This document shows, in pieces, positions 27,267 through 34,640 of a stretch of 64,000 bases of DNA. The DNA comes from Hybos culiciformis. Taxonomy: Eukaryota; Arthropoda; Insecta; Diptera; Hybotidae. The position numbers and the translations under genes are program-made. Location of the stretch: positions 115,739,812-115,803,811 of the forward strand of contig OZ023273.1 of the NCBI GenBank assembly GCA_964007475.1, in the 5' to 3' direction. Each line of letters begins with the position of its first letter. Within the stretch, counting starts at the first letter, position 1. The notes below the pieces were generated by a model that did no database searches, was not told the DNA's origin, and was given only the letters and a program-made list of their open reading frames with translations.

Positions 27267-27380
27267 GAGCGATGCTTAAGAAGAGGATAACTTTTCTCAT
27301 ATTTCATTCAATTTTATATATTACTAGACAAAACATATAAATAAAAAAATAAAACACATACGGTTTCATTAATTTTCAAA

Positions 27381-28078
27381 ATGTTAAAGTTTAAACATCC
27401 ATTCACAATGATCATTGCCGGACCATCAGGTTGTGGAAAAACAACATTTGTATCAAATTTAATAAAAAACAATAAAAGTCTTATAAAACCTGAGATTGAA
27501 AAAATTATATGGTGCAACCCAGAACCCGAAGCATTTCCCAAAAACATATTATTTAAAACATTGAATTCCACAACAACATCCCAGAAAATTTTAACAATTT
27601 AAACAATGACAAAATATTAATTATACTCGATGATATGATGATTGAAACATATAACAAAAAAGTATGTGAATTATTTACAAAAGGTTCACACCATAGAAAT
27701 TTATCCATAATACTTTTAATACAAAACGTATTTCATCAAGGGAAATTTTCACGGGATATATCACTAAATGCAAAATATTTGGTATTGTTTAAAAATCCAC
27801 GAGATAAAAGTCAAATTCATCCCATAGCCAGACAAATATTTTCCGAGAGAGCTAGAGATTTTGTAAAGGTATATAATGAAGTGACATCAGAACCTCATGG
27901 TTATATAGTGTTAGATTTAACACAAAGCACCAACGATATTTTTCGAATTCGAACAAATATTTTTAATAAACATTCAACAACGTGTTATTGTACTAAAAAA
28001 GATTTAATCACAAACGCAAAGCAAGATGAAACGTTTGCGGAGAAACCTGCATATATTGCGAAAACTGAAAAACTATAA
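27381..28078 (+). pseudogene. FtsK/HerA-type genome-packaging ATPase, frameshifted
   Basis: This Polinton ATPase family is thought to drive DNA into capsids. The first open part (27381-27602) has the P-loop GPSGCGKTT at residues 14-22 near the N terminus, as usual for the family. The second (from about 27553 in another frame to the stop at 28076-28078) has the Walker B strand LIILDDMM at about 27617-27640, then the C-terminal half. The two are out of register by one base, and the change must lie between 27553 and 27602. No aligned slippery heptamer and no GT-AG intron explains it, so a single-base indel is likely, inactivating this copy unless it is a sequencing error. The gene starts directly at the inner TIR edge, so its promoter lies in the TIR. 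The 3' end overlaps the next ORF by 53 bp. Confidence 0.88.
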
Positions 28079-28364
28079 AACAAAGGATCGAAAATTAATG
28101 TTTAAAAATTGTTCAGATGATATAGTGAAAACAGTTTCCGAAATTGCAATGAATACACTTAATGGAAATAATAAAATAAACAAAAAAATACATAAGAAAC
28201 TTAAAAGGTATAAAAAGGAATTACGTCATTTAGCTTGCCCAAAGACAAGCCTGAAATCAAAGCGCCAGGTAATAATTCAACGCGGAGGTTTTTTACCAAC
28301 ACTGATTGGAACAGTATTAAGTGGAGTGATTGGTAAACTAATTAGTGATTACCAGAACAAATAA
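28026..28364 (+). CDS. Small basic Polinton protein with RGG plus hydrophobic C terminus
   Basis: 112 residues, strongly basic, with Lys/Arg clusters in the first 25 and middle residues, then QRGG (residues 90-93) followed by a hydrophobic tail, FLPTLIGTVLSGVIGKLI. Proteins of this build (basic body, GG, short hydrophobic end) recur beside the ATPase in animal Polintons. They are reasonable candidates for virion core or membrane-active proteins, by analogy with adenovirus pX/pVI. The start overlaps the ATPase 3' end in another frame, and the next ORF begins 2 bp after the stop. Function is inferred, not shown. Confidence 0.7.
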   Translation: MKRLRRNLHILRKLKNYKTKDRKLMFKNCSDDIVKTVSEIAMNTLNGNNKINKKIHKKLKRYKKELRHLACPKTSLKSKRQVIIQRGGFLPTLIGTVLSGVIGKLISDYQNK

Positions 28365-28366
28365 AA

Positions 28367-29026
28367 ATGGAGCAAATGATAGTTATACCACCAGAAATTT
28401 ATGAAAAATTTAAACAAACAATTGATAACGAAAAAAACTTTTCAATATTAGATCAGAATATGAAAAAAATTTTATATGAAAAAAAATTGAATCCAATACA
28501 AAAATGGTACTTATATCGACAAAATTTAATGAAATATGGAAACAAAAAACGAGAATTAACACAATTACCACGAAATATAGACAAAAAAACCAATAATTTA
28601 AGGGACACTGAAACACAAACCAGAATAAAATTCACAAAAGATAGCAATATACAACACGAACCAGAACAAAAAAATGCTACATCACAGACCGAAAATTTAA
28701 ACAAAACCACAGACGATGTATTTGAATACGACCCAGAAGATGAAACAGATGATATGGAAGTAGATTTTGAAGACGAAGAAATTAAATTATTAAAAGAAAC
28801 AATGAAACCAGGAGAAAGGGTCAAAGAGCGGCGATCGTTAAATTTAAACGAAAGAATTTTTGAAACAGACAGTGGTGATACTATATCTATACCAATTTTA
28901 ACCAGACCAAAGACAACACGGTCATCGGGAACAATTTTGAGACCAAGCATATTATCTCATTATCCAGAAAGAAAAAAAAAAACAAAAAGTTCAAAAGAAA
29001 CACAACAATGGACAGAAATGAAATAA
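28367..29026 (+). CDS. Polinton protein of unknown function, acidic centre
   Basis: 219 residues. The N-terminal 60 residues look folded, with LDQNMKKILYEKKLNPIQKW followed by LYRQNL. The middle (about 115-140) is very acidic, with EYDPEDETDDMEVDFEDEE, and the C terminus is basic and Ser/Thr-rich. The N-terminal pattern resembles proteins I associate with the same slot in other Polintons, but no enzymatic motif is visible. It starts just after the preceding stop and overlaps the longest version of the next ORF by 19 bp. An acidic/basic bipolar layout suits a scaffold or a DNA/protein-binding virion component; this is a guess. Confidence 0.65.
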   Translation: MEQMIVIPPEIYEKFKQTIDNEKNFSILDQNMKKILYEKKLNPIQKWYLYRQNLMKYGNKKRELTQLPRNIDKKTNNLRDTETQTRIKFTKDSNIQHEPEQKNATSQTENLNKTTDDVFEYDPEDETDDMEVDFEDEEIKLLKETMKPGERVKERRSLNLNERIFETDSGDTISIPILTRPKTTRSSGTILRPSILSHYPERKKKTKSSKETQQWTEMK

Positions 29027-29064
29027 ATAGAACAACAACAAACAAAATTATACAATCCAATAAA

Positions 29065-29994
29065 ATGAATCAACAAGAAGACTTCTATATTACATTGTTC
29101 AGCAATGACTCAACAGATTTATATAAAAATAATACATTATCTTCATTTGAAAATAAAATGCCTAAGCATTTGAATTTAGTTAACGACAACTGGAAAGTAG
29201 GTCTAGCTGAAATTTTTATAAATACTTATTTACAACGCGATGAATACAACCCCAACGAGTGCATCGAAATTTCATTGGGTCAATATGAAGTGTCAGTTAA
29301 GTCAAAAGACCCAAAAAAGAAACAAACTGTAAAGAAACGAATTGGATACACATTTTACCCAGCTTCCAAAGCTCAATTAAAATATGGTGATTGGAAAATA
29401 AATTTTCTAAAAACACTTATAAAAAATTTAACACCCAGTCAAGGTTTTTCCAGAGAAGAAATATTAAAAAGTTTTTATGCAGAAGTTTCAAAACTGTTAA
29501 CCACAGATGAAACATATAATACAGAATATAAAAAATTGACTGACAAAGAAATTAATAATGGAATTCGAATATCAACAACATTCGAAGAAGAAAATTTTTA
29601 CCTAAAAAAAGGTGAATATTCAGTTAAAGAATTAATAACAAAATTGCTAGAACAAAAAGAAAACGCTAAACAATATAAAACAATATTACCAATGTTATTT
29701 CAAAAAACAATTGATTCATATGAAGATAAAGAAAACGGTATGATATTAGTATATACAGATATTGTTGAACCAGGAATATATGGTAATAATAACATACGGG
29801 CATTAAAAGCGATTAACATTGAAAACTGTAGAAAACAATTTTCAGCGCATTTTCAGAACATACAATATATGAAAATTGAAAAAGGGATTTTTGAAACTAT
29901 AGGAATTAAAATTTGTGATCAGTATGGTGCAAATATAAATTTTGTTTCAAGTTATTATCCAACAAAAATTGTTTTACATTTTAAGAAGATATAA
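29065..29994 (+). CDS. Penton/minor-capsid-like Polinton protein (PX-type)
   Basis: About 309 residues from this ATG; an upstream ATG at 29008 would add 19 residues and overlap the previous gene. I prefer 29065 because family similarity begins at DFYITLFSNDS and the added residues are low complexity. Hallmarks are the N-terminal FYITL, then LVNDNWKVGLAEI, and near the C terminus YTDIVEPGIYGNN, then ETIGIKICDQYGANI and VLHFKK. This arrangement is typical of the protein encoded beside the Polinton major capsid and taken to be the single-jelly-roll vertex (penton) or minor capsid protein. The assignment is by family memory. It is intact and upstream of the pVI/pX-like and major capsid genes. Confidence 0.75.
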   Translation: MNQQEDFYITLFSNDSTDLYKNNTLSSFENKMPKHLNLVNDNWKVGLAEIFINTYLQRDEYNPNECIEISLGQYEVSVKSKDPKKKQTVKKRIGYTFYPASKAQLKYGDWKINFLKTLIKNLTPSQGFSREEILKSFYAEVSKLLTTDETYNTEYKKLTDKEINNGIRISTTFEEENFYLKKGEYSVKELITKLLEQKENAKQYKTILPMLFQKTIDSYEDKENGMILVYTDIVEPGIYGNNNIRALKAINIENCRKQFSAHFQNIQYMKIEKGIFETIGIKICDQYGANINFVSSYYPTKIVLHFKKI

Positions 29995-30035
29995 ATAATA
30001 GTGCATATATAATAAGGAGCTCATATTCAAAAAAG

Positions 30036-30515
30036 ATGCATCGTGAATACATTAAGTACTATCTCTCTCAATCAGGGGGAAGTATTAATGAAATAGGACC
30101 AGTATTGCGATATCACCCCCGCATTCAAAGAGGACGAGGACTTGGAAATTTATTTGGAAGTTTATTCAAATTTTTAAAACCAGCAATTTCATCAGGATTG
30201 AGCATCCTTGGACAAGAAGCAGTAAAAACAGGTGCTAATATAATATCAGACATCGCATCCGGAGCTAACATAAAAGAAGCAATAAAAGACCAAACACAAA
30301 ATGGACTAAAAAATCTACGTAAATCAGCAGTAAACGAATTACACACAATGTATGGGGGTAGAATCAGAAGAAAAAGAAAAAACAAAACGATTAAAATACT
30401 GCGAAAAACTATAAAAAGGAAAGCAAAAGAAATAACAGAACCAGTTAGCAAACGTGCTAAAACCAACAAAACATACACAAAAAAAAAAAATCGTGTTTTA
30501 GACATTTTTAAATAA
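30036..30515 (+). CDS. pVI/pX-like virion core protein candidate
   Basis: 159 residues, highly basic. Residues 31-45 hold a glycine-rich amphipathic segment, RGRGLGNLFGSLFKFL, resembling membrane-active segments of adenovirus-type protein VI. The C-terminal third is dominated by Lys/Arg and could bind DNA. MYGGR at residues 104-108 fits the adenain consensus (M/I/L)XGG-X, and the same element encodes an adenain-type protease, so this is a plausible processed virion protein. It lies 4 bp upstream of the major capsid ORF. The name rests on composition and context, not detectable homology. Confidence 0.65.
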   Translation: MHREYIKYYLSQSGGSINEIGPVLRYHPRIQRGRGLGNLFGSLFKFLKPAISSGLSILGQEAVKTGANIISDIASGANIKEAIKDQTQNGLKNLRKSAVNELHTMYGGRIRRKRKNKTIKILRKTIKRKAKEITEPVSKRAKTNKTYTKKKNRVLDIFK

Positions 30516-30519
30516 AAAA

Positions 30520-31833
30520 ATGAAACTTTCAGAATGTATGAAATCAGAATTGGATATTTTTGCATCTCCTCCACTACAAACAAACATTTTACGCTCAGAA
30601 GAAGTTGCTTATAGTCCATTAGCATCCTTGGAAGCATCCCCATCTACAATTGAATTTGTTTCCCTTGGTCATGGTGATACGTACAGAGATTTAGGTTCAA
30701 CATATCTCAAACTCAAAGTTCAAATATTGAAAAAAGATGGTACAACATGGAGTTCAGCTGACAAAGACGCTACCAATAAAGCTTTACCACAACCAAGTGT
30801 TATAAATAATTTGTTACACTCCATGATCAAACAATGCACAGTAACATTAAATGGTAAAACAATATCAACATCAGATTCATTATATCACTACAAAAGCTAT
30901 CTTATTTCATTGCTCAGCTATGGGTCAGATGCGCGCTCAACACACCTTGATGCAGCAATCTGGGATCTTGATAAAATAAAAGTCGAAGACTATAACAATA
31001 GCGGATCTAAAAATCGTCAGAAACATTTTAATAATTCAACAATAGTTGAAATCATGGGTAAATTAAATGTAGATTTTTTCAACACACCAACTTTATTAAT
31101 TAATAATGTTGATGTAAGAATATCACTAGCAATGGAAAAACCTGAATTTTACATGTTTACTGCAGACACAGATGAAAGTTATTTAAAAATTCATGAAGCA
31201 ACACTGTATATGCGGCATGTAACAATTAATCCTAATATTTTATTAGCTCATAATGCAATTTTGGAAAAAACAAACGCAAAATATCACTACAAGCGACTAG
31301 AGGTAAAAACATTTACAGTAACAGCAAATACATCAAACATTACACTAGATAATGTGTTTATTGGACAACTACCCAATACTATATTGTTTTGTGTAACAAA
31401 TAACGAGAATTTCAATGGGAAAAGATCAAAGAATCCTTATCATTTTGATCACCACAACCTAACACAATTCCAATTATATGTAAATGGAGTTCCAGTACCC
31501 AACTCACCAATTGAAATAAATTTTTCTGGAGGAAACTCATGCGCGGCAAGAGCATATTTAACATTATTCAGTGGAACGGGTATTAATCATTCAGACCGAG
31601 GTCATCAAGTGACCAAAGAATTATTTGAAAAAGGTTACACAATCTTAGCTTTTGATTTATCACCAGATGGATCTGGAAACGAGATATGTCAAAGCTTACT
31701 AAACCAAGGAACGATTCGAATTGAAGCTAAACTAAAATCACCTTTAGCGGAAACTTTAACATGCATTGTTTATGGAGAGTTTGATGCAAATATAGAAATT
31801 GATAAAAATCGTAGCATTTACTTAAATGTATAA
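30520..31833 (+). CDS. Double-jelly-roll major capsid protein
   Basis: 437 residues. The protein matches the widely annotated F54H12.2-like family, which corresponds to the Polinton hexon-type double-jelly-roll capsid protein. Recognisable blocks are IEFVSLGHGDTYRDLGSTYL (residues 44-63) with LKLKV next, INNLLHSMIKQCTVTLNGK (95-113) with a strand after it, YHYKSYLISLLSYG (122-135), and a C-terminal GYTILAFDLSPD block. The ORF is uninterrupted, with no lost segment evident. It is slightly short for Polinton capsid proteins, which often run longer. It is the centre of the structural block and is followed by two overlapping small genes ending in the protease. Confidence 0.85.
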   Translation: MKLSECMKSELDIFASPPLQTNILRSEEVAYSPLASLEASPSTIEFVSLGHGDTYRDLGSTYLKLKVQILKKDGTTWSSADKDATNKALPQPSVINNLLHSMIKQCTVTLNGKTISTSDSLYHYKSYLISLLSYGSDARSTHLDAAIWDLDKIKVEDYNNSGSKNRQKHFNNSTIVEIMGKLNVDFFNTPTLLINNVDVRISLAMEKPEFYMFTADTDESYLKIHEATLYMRHVTINPNILLAHNAILEKTNAKYHYKRLEVKTFTVTANTSNITLDNVFIGQLPNTILFCVTNNENFNGKRSKNPYHFDHHNLTQFQLYVNGVPVPNSPIEINFSGGNSCAARAYLTLFSGTGINHSDRGHQVTKELFEKGYTILAFDLSPDGSGNEICQSLLNQGTIRIEAKLKSPLAETLTCIVYGEFDANIEIDKNRSIYLNV

Positions 31834-31895
31834 ATACTCTAAATTAATTTAAAAAACTCATTTCACTTTTGACAGTGGAACGTACAGGTTGTAAA

Positions 31896-32276
31896 ATGTT
31901 GACTGGAAAATTTAAATCATACGCATTAGTTGACATTTCTTTTGCGTATAATAAATCACTTTATTTTGTACATAATGTCAGTGTAGTAGGAATTGAGGAG
32001 TCAAATAAAATTTCAAAACATGACTATAAATATAAATATCCCTCAAACAAAACAACAGGTATAACACCAACCCACAACGGGAATTTGGAAAACGAGCAAA
32101 CAACAAACAATATAAAAGAAGTTTTGAAAAAATTTGATGTCGTATTAGTCAATGGAAAAAATAAACAAGATTTTCTAAAGAACTATATCAAACATAAATC
32201 AAGAATCTTTGATTTATCAACCATACTTGAAGATGATGAACACACTGCAAATAGCGAATATTCTGAAGAGGAATAG
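31896..32276 (+). CDS. Small Polinton protein of unknown function
   Basis: 126 residues from the first ATG (31896); the frame is open a little further upstream without a Met. The N-terminal half reads KSYALVDISFAYNKSLYFVHNVSVVGI and the C-terminal half has VVLVNGKNKQDFLKNYI. This layout loosely recalls small mobile-element ORFs built like a DnaQ-type fold (VDI strand, later VKG-x-K-W-L block), but the acidic residues expected of an exonuclease are not convincing. The last 44 bp overlap the protease gene in another frame. Unknown, weakly supported by position between capsid and protease. Confidence 0.5.
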   Translation: MLTGKFKSYALVDISFAYNKSLYFVHNVSVVGIEESNKISKHDYKYKYPSNKTTGITPTHNGNLENEQTTNNIKEVLKKFDVVLVNGKNKQDFLKNYIKHKSRIFDLSTILEDDEHTANSEYSEEE

Positions 32277-32697
32277 ACACACAAAAAAATATTTTAAGGG
32301 AGTTTTTGCATTTAACCAAATTCCGAAAAACATAAAACAGAGACCATTTTGCATTGTTGTTAATTTAGATCCGGAAACAAAACCAGGTTTACATTGGATC
32401 TCTTTATTTTTTCCAAAAAAGGATTGTATAGAACTCTTTGATTCTTATGGGAACCAAACAATAAAAACAAACATTATTCAACAAATTAGTAAATACACAA
32501 AGCTACATTGCTTTATACGAAATGCTAAACGGCTTCAGGGAGACAGATCAACTGTGTGTGGTCAATATTGTTGCATGTACATTTACCATCGTTGTAGAGG
32601 AATGTCTCTCCAAAAGTTCTTAGATTTGTTTGATTCCAACAATTTTGTATCTAATGATAAGTTAGTTCAAAAAATGTTTAATTTTTACCTGAAATAA
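32233..32697 (+). CDS. Adenain-type cysteine protease (PRO)
   Basis: 154 residues from ATG 32233 (a second ATG follows directly). The frame is open upstream to 32209, but only with a TTG. The Ulp1/adenain-fold catalytic set is complete: His54 in GLHWISLFF, Asp70 in FDSYG, Gln102 in RLQGDRS and Cys109 in TVCGQYC. In adenoviruses this protease matures capsid and core proteins; in Polintons it is presumed to process virion precursors such as the pVI/pX-like protein upstream. Last gene of the plus-strand block, followed by a poly(A) signal at 32719. Confidence 0.88.
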   Translation: MMNTLQIANILKRNRHTKKYFKGVFAFNQIPKNIKQRPFCIVVNLDPETKPGLHWISLFFPKKDCIELFDSYGNQTIKTNIIQQISKYTKLHCFIRNAKRLQGDRSTVCGQYCCMYIYHRCRGMSLQKFLDLFDSNNFVSNDKLVQKMFNFYLK

Positions 32698-32785
32698 AAA
32701 TGTAATTTATATAATGAAAATAAAACAGAATTGTATAATATTATAATTCATTTTTTTTTTTTTTTTATTTTTTTATTATCCAATT
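32698..32785. terminator. Convergent polyadenylation region
   Basis: The plus-strand AATAAA at 32719-32724 lies just after the protease stop. On the minus strand AATAAA occurs at 32777-32772 and again at 32769-32764, just after the stop at 32786. The two gene blocks end face to face within 88 bp, separated by a T-rich run. Confidence 0.6.
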
Positions 32786-33250
32786 TCAGAAAAATAGTGA
32801 AAGTTCATGAAATAGTCTACAATAATCAAACGTGACATTGAATTTAGGTAGAAAAAAATGATCCAAAGATAGTTTCACCTGGTTATGAAATTCACATTTA
32901 TTAAAATATTCAAATACATAATCCTGGACATATAATTCATTTAAACAACTGAAATATGCATAATTTGATAAAAACACTCTGTTATCAATAACTTTTTGCC
33001 ATTCATTCTCTTCCAAGAAAAAAGTTAAAAGACCAGCTTCCTTGTTTCCAATCAAACTGGTACTGAAGTAATGCCATAACTTGTATGAAAATGTCATTGA
33101 TGTTTTCCCAAATTTATCAATCGTAATAATAGTCTTGAAACTGTTTGGATGAATGCCTACCGTTATTTTTGCTGAGTGATCATCATTTAAAAAGTAGACG
33201 TATGATAGAAATAAATTCTGTGGTTTTGATGTGTTGTCGACAGCACTCAT
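32786..33250 (-). CDS. Polinton protein of unknown function next to integrase
   Basis: 154 residues, rich in aromatic residues (Phe, Tyr) and with no motif I recognise. Segments such as KITVGIHPNSFKTIITID and FSYKLWHYFSTSL look like alternating beta strands. Its ATG overlaps the integrase stop codon in an ATGA, so both are probably read from one transcript by reinitiation or similar coupling. The intact ORF in a damaged element suggests it is real. Confidence 0.6.
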   Translation of the reverse strand: MSAVDNTSKPQNLFLSYVYFLNDDHSAKITVGIHPNSFKTIITIDKFGKTSMTFSYKLWHYFSTSLIGNKEAGLLTFFLEENEWQKVIDNRVFLSNYAYFSCLNELYVQDYVFEYFNKCEFHNQVKLSLDHFFLPKFNVTFDYCRLFHELSLFF

Positions 33251-34185
33251 TTTACTGAACTAAATACATCATTACTATCAATCCATGAATTATGACTATC
33301 ATCAAAACCAAGCCATTTTACATAAACCTTTGTACCTTTTTTTTTAATTATTTTCTCTATTAAAAAAATATTTTCATCCGCCACTCTCTGTAATTCATAC
33401 TCATAAAATCCTCCTTTTATTGTTTGTTTGTTGTAGTCCTCTAATACATAGGTAATTGGATGCGTTATATTCACCTGTTTAATTCTAAAAATTTCCGGTG
33501 ACCAATTTGGAGTATAACCTTTGTGAAACGTTCCTTTGTATTTGCTTACTCTAACATAATCATCAACTTTAAATCTCCCTGGTTTAAAAATTTTAGGTTT
33601 GTTATAAACAGTACTTAATAATTGTTGTTCATTTTTACTTGTTACCTGGGATGGTTTCATTTTAATAGTTCTATGATATGAATTATTATACTTGAATAGT
33701 AAATCATTTAAAAATTGAATCCATTTATAATTTCCATTAAGACTAAACATTTTCCACATATGAGATTTCAAAGTTCTATTGAAACGTTCACATATAGAAG
33801 CCTTCAATACTGAATATGTGTGGTAATGGTTAATTTTATACCGTTTCATTAATTCTTTAAAATGCGCATTAAAAAATTCTTTTCCTTCATCAGAATGAAT
33901 ATTTTTTGGAATTCCTGCACTTCGTTTAAGAATTTTTTCCATTGCTCTAGTTGTATCTGCACCTGATTTCGTTTTAATTGGTTCAGCATAACTATATTTG
34001 CTAAAAATATCAATTACAGTCAACAAAAACTTATAATTAGAATTGTACTTTTTGTAAGCCGACATGTCTACCAAATCAATTTGCCATGTATCATTTATTC
34101 CTTTTTGTATAAATCGTCGACGAGGAAATCTTTTTCGTGAATTTTTATGCAACTCATTTACAACAACCTTTTTTTTTTTGTTCAT
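33247..34185 (-). CDS. Polinton integrase (DDE, chromodomain)
   Basis: 312 residues. A retroviral-type (rve) integrase that would join the element ends to host DNA, producing the 6-bp duplication seen here. A basic N terminus (KRFPRRRF) precedes the catalytic core with Asp37 (WQIDLVDM), Asp99 (NIHSDEGKEFF) and Glu133 (ASICERFNRT), then a C-terminal DNA-binding region and a chromodomain-like end (residues about 278-305: IEKIIKKKGTKVYVKWLGF, then SHNSWID). The chromodomain suggests targeting to methylated histone tails. All three acidic residues and the frame are intact. It is followed directly by the overlapping ORF at 33250. Confidence 0.9.
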   Translation of the reverse strand: MNKKKKVVVNELHKNSRKRFPRRRFIQKGINDTWQIDLVDMSAYKKYNSNYKFLLTVIDIFSKYSYAEPIKTKSGADTTRAMEKILKRSAGIPKNIHSDEGKEFFNAHFKELMKRYKINHYHTYSVLKASICERFNRTLKSHMWKMFSLNGNYKWIQFLNDLLFKYNNSYHRTIKMKPSQVTSKNEQQLLSTVYNKPKIFKPGRFKVDDYVRVSKYKGTFHKGYTPNWSPEIFRIKQVNITHPITYVLEDYNKQTIKGGFYEYELQRVADENIFLIEKIIKKKGTKVYVKWLGFDDSHNSWIDSNDVFSSVK

Positions 34186-34227
34186 CTTAAATAAAAAACT
34201 AAACTTTTTTTTTTAAGACAACTTTAT

Positions 34228-34524
34228 TTATACAGAAATATCAGATAATGTTGTATATAACATCATTAAATGCTTAATATCTAGTAATTTTAAACATAAA
34301 GTTATACAATTATTACAAGTATCTTTAAAAATACATATAGAATAATGATTAGATTTTAATGCATCCTCAAGATTTTCCAAAACAATATTTATTTCATCTT
34401 TATGCTTTTCTTTTAATACACCCCCATAATCCAATAAAAATTTTTCAATTTCTTGCTTTTCAATGTGTAACATTATACAATGAACGATCTGTACTATTTT
34501 TTTTTTTTTAATTATAAATATCAT
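34228..34524 (-). CDS. Small ORF between integrase and polymerase
   Basis: 98 residues from the first ATG, or 81 from an internal Met (MLHIEKQEIEKFLLDYGG). Helical appearance, several Cys residues in CNNCITLCLKLLD, and no recognised family. It lies in the same direction as its neighbours, 42 bp upstream of the integrase start and just after a GC-rich island. It could be a genuine small Polinton gene or a chance frame. Confidence 0.4.
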   Translation of the reverse strand: MIFIIKKKKIVQIVHCIMLHIEKQEIEKFLLDYGGVLKEKHKDEINIVLENLEDALKSNHYSICIFKDTCNNCITLCLKLLDIKHLMMLYTTLSDISV

Positions 34525-34535
34525 TAATATATAAA

Positions 34536-34640
34536 CCCCCCCCCCCCCCCCCCTTCCGCGAGGGCGACGCGCCGGCGCGGCTTGCTGCCGCTCTGCGGCA
34601 GCCGCGAGGTTCCGCGAGGGGTGCGCGCGCTGTGGGGTGA
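34536..34640. other. GC-rich island with C18 run and hairpins
   Basis: In an otherwise AT-rich window this roughly 105-bp block is almost entirely G and C. It starts with 18 consecutive C (34536-34553). It contains the palindrome CGCGCCGGCGCG (34568-34579), a perfect 8-bp stem with a TCT loop, GCTGCCGC/GCGGCAGC (34584-34602), and a direct repeat TTCCGCGAGGG (34554-34564 and 34610-34620). It directly follows the polymerase stop codon (TAA, 34643-34641, minus). It may be a replication or transcription-stop structure, captured foreign DNA or an assembly artefact. Confidence 0.8.

Larger units (their letters stand above)
26283..27380. repeat. Left terminal inverted repeat of the Polinton
   Basis: It matches the right end in inverted orientation from the tip to just before the ATPase start codon. 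Shared landmarks are the tip AGTAGTATAAATATG, the AACCGG/CCGGTT cluster, TTTTGCAGCTGTGG, the poly(T)-rich centre and TTAATGAAACCGTATG near the inner edge. Without two inserted 182-bp MITEs it is about 730 bp. The tip region carries two tandem copies of GAAATCAACCGGACCGG (26305-26366) where the right tip has one. Confidence 0.9.

Noticed and set aside
27195..27285. Functional tRNA gene
   Set aside because: The A and B boxes fit, but the acceptor and anticodon stems and loop do not form a proper cloverleaf.
27540..27602. Programmed -1 frameshift in the ATPase
   Set aside because: The TTTAAAAC run is not in the codon phase required for a slippery heptamer, and no downstream structure is evident.
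27381..27700. Intron in the ATPase as an explanation for the frame change
   Set aside because: No GT donor and AG acceptor pair restores the frame without removing conserved sequence.
28410..30643. Long minus-strand frames opposite the Polinton structural genes
   Set aside because: They are antisense shadows of genes with clear family matches.
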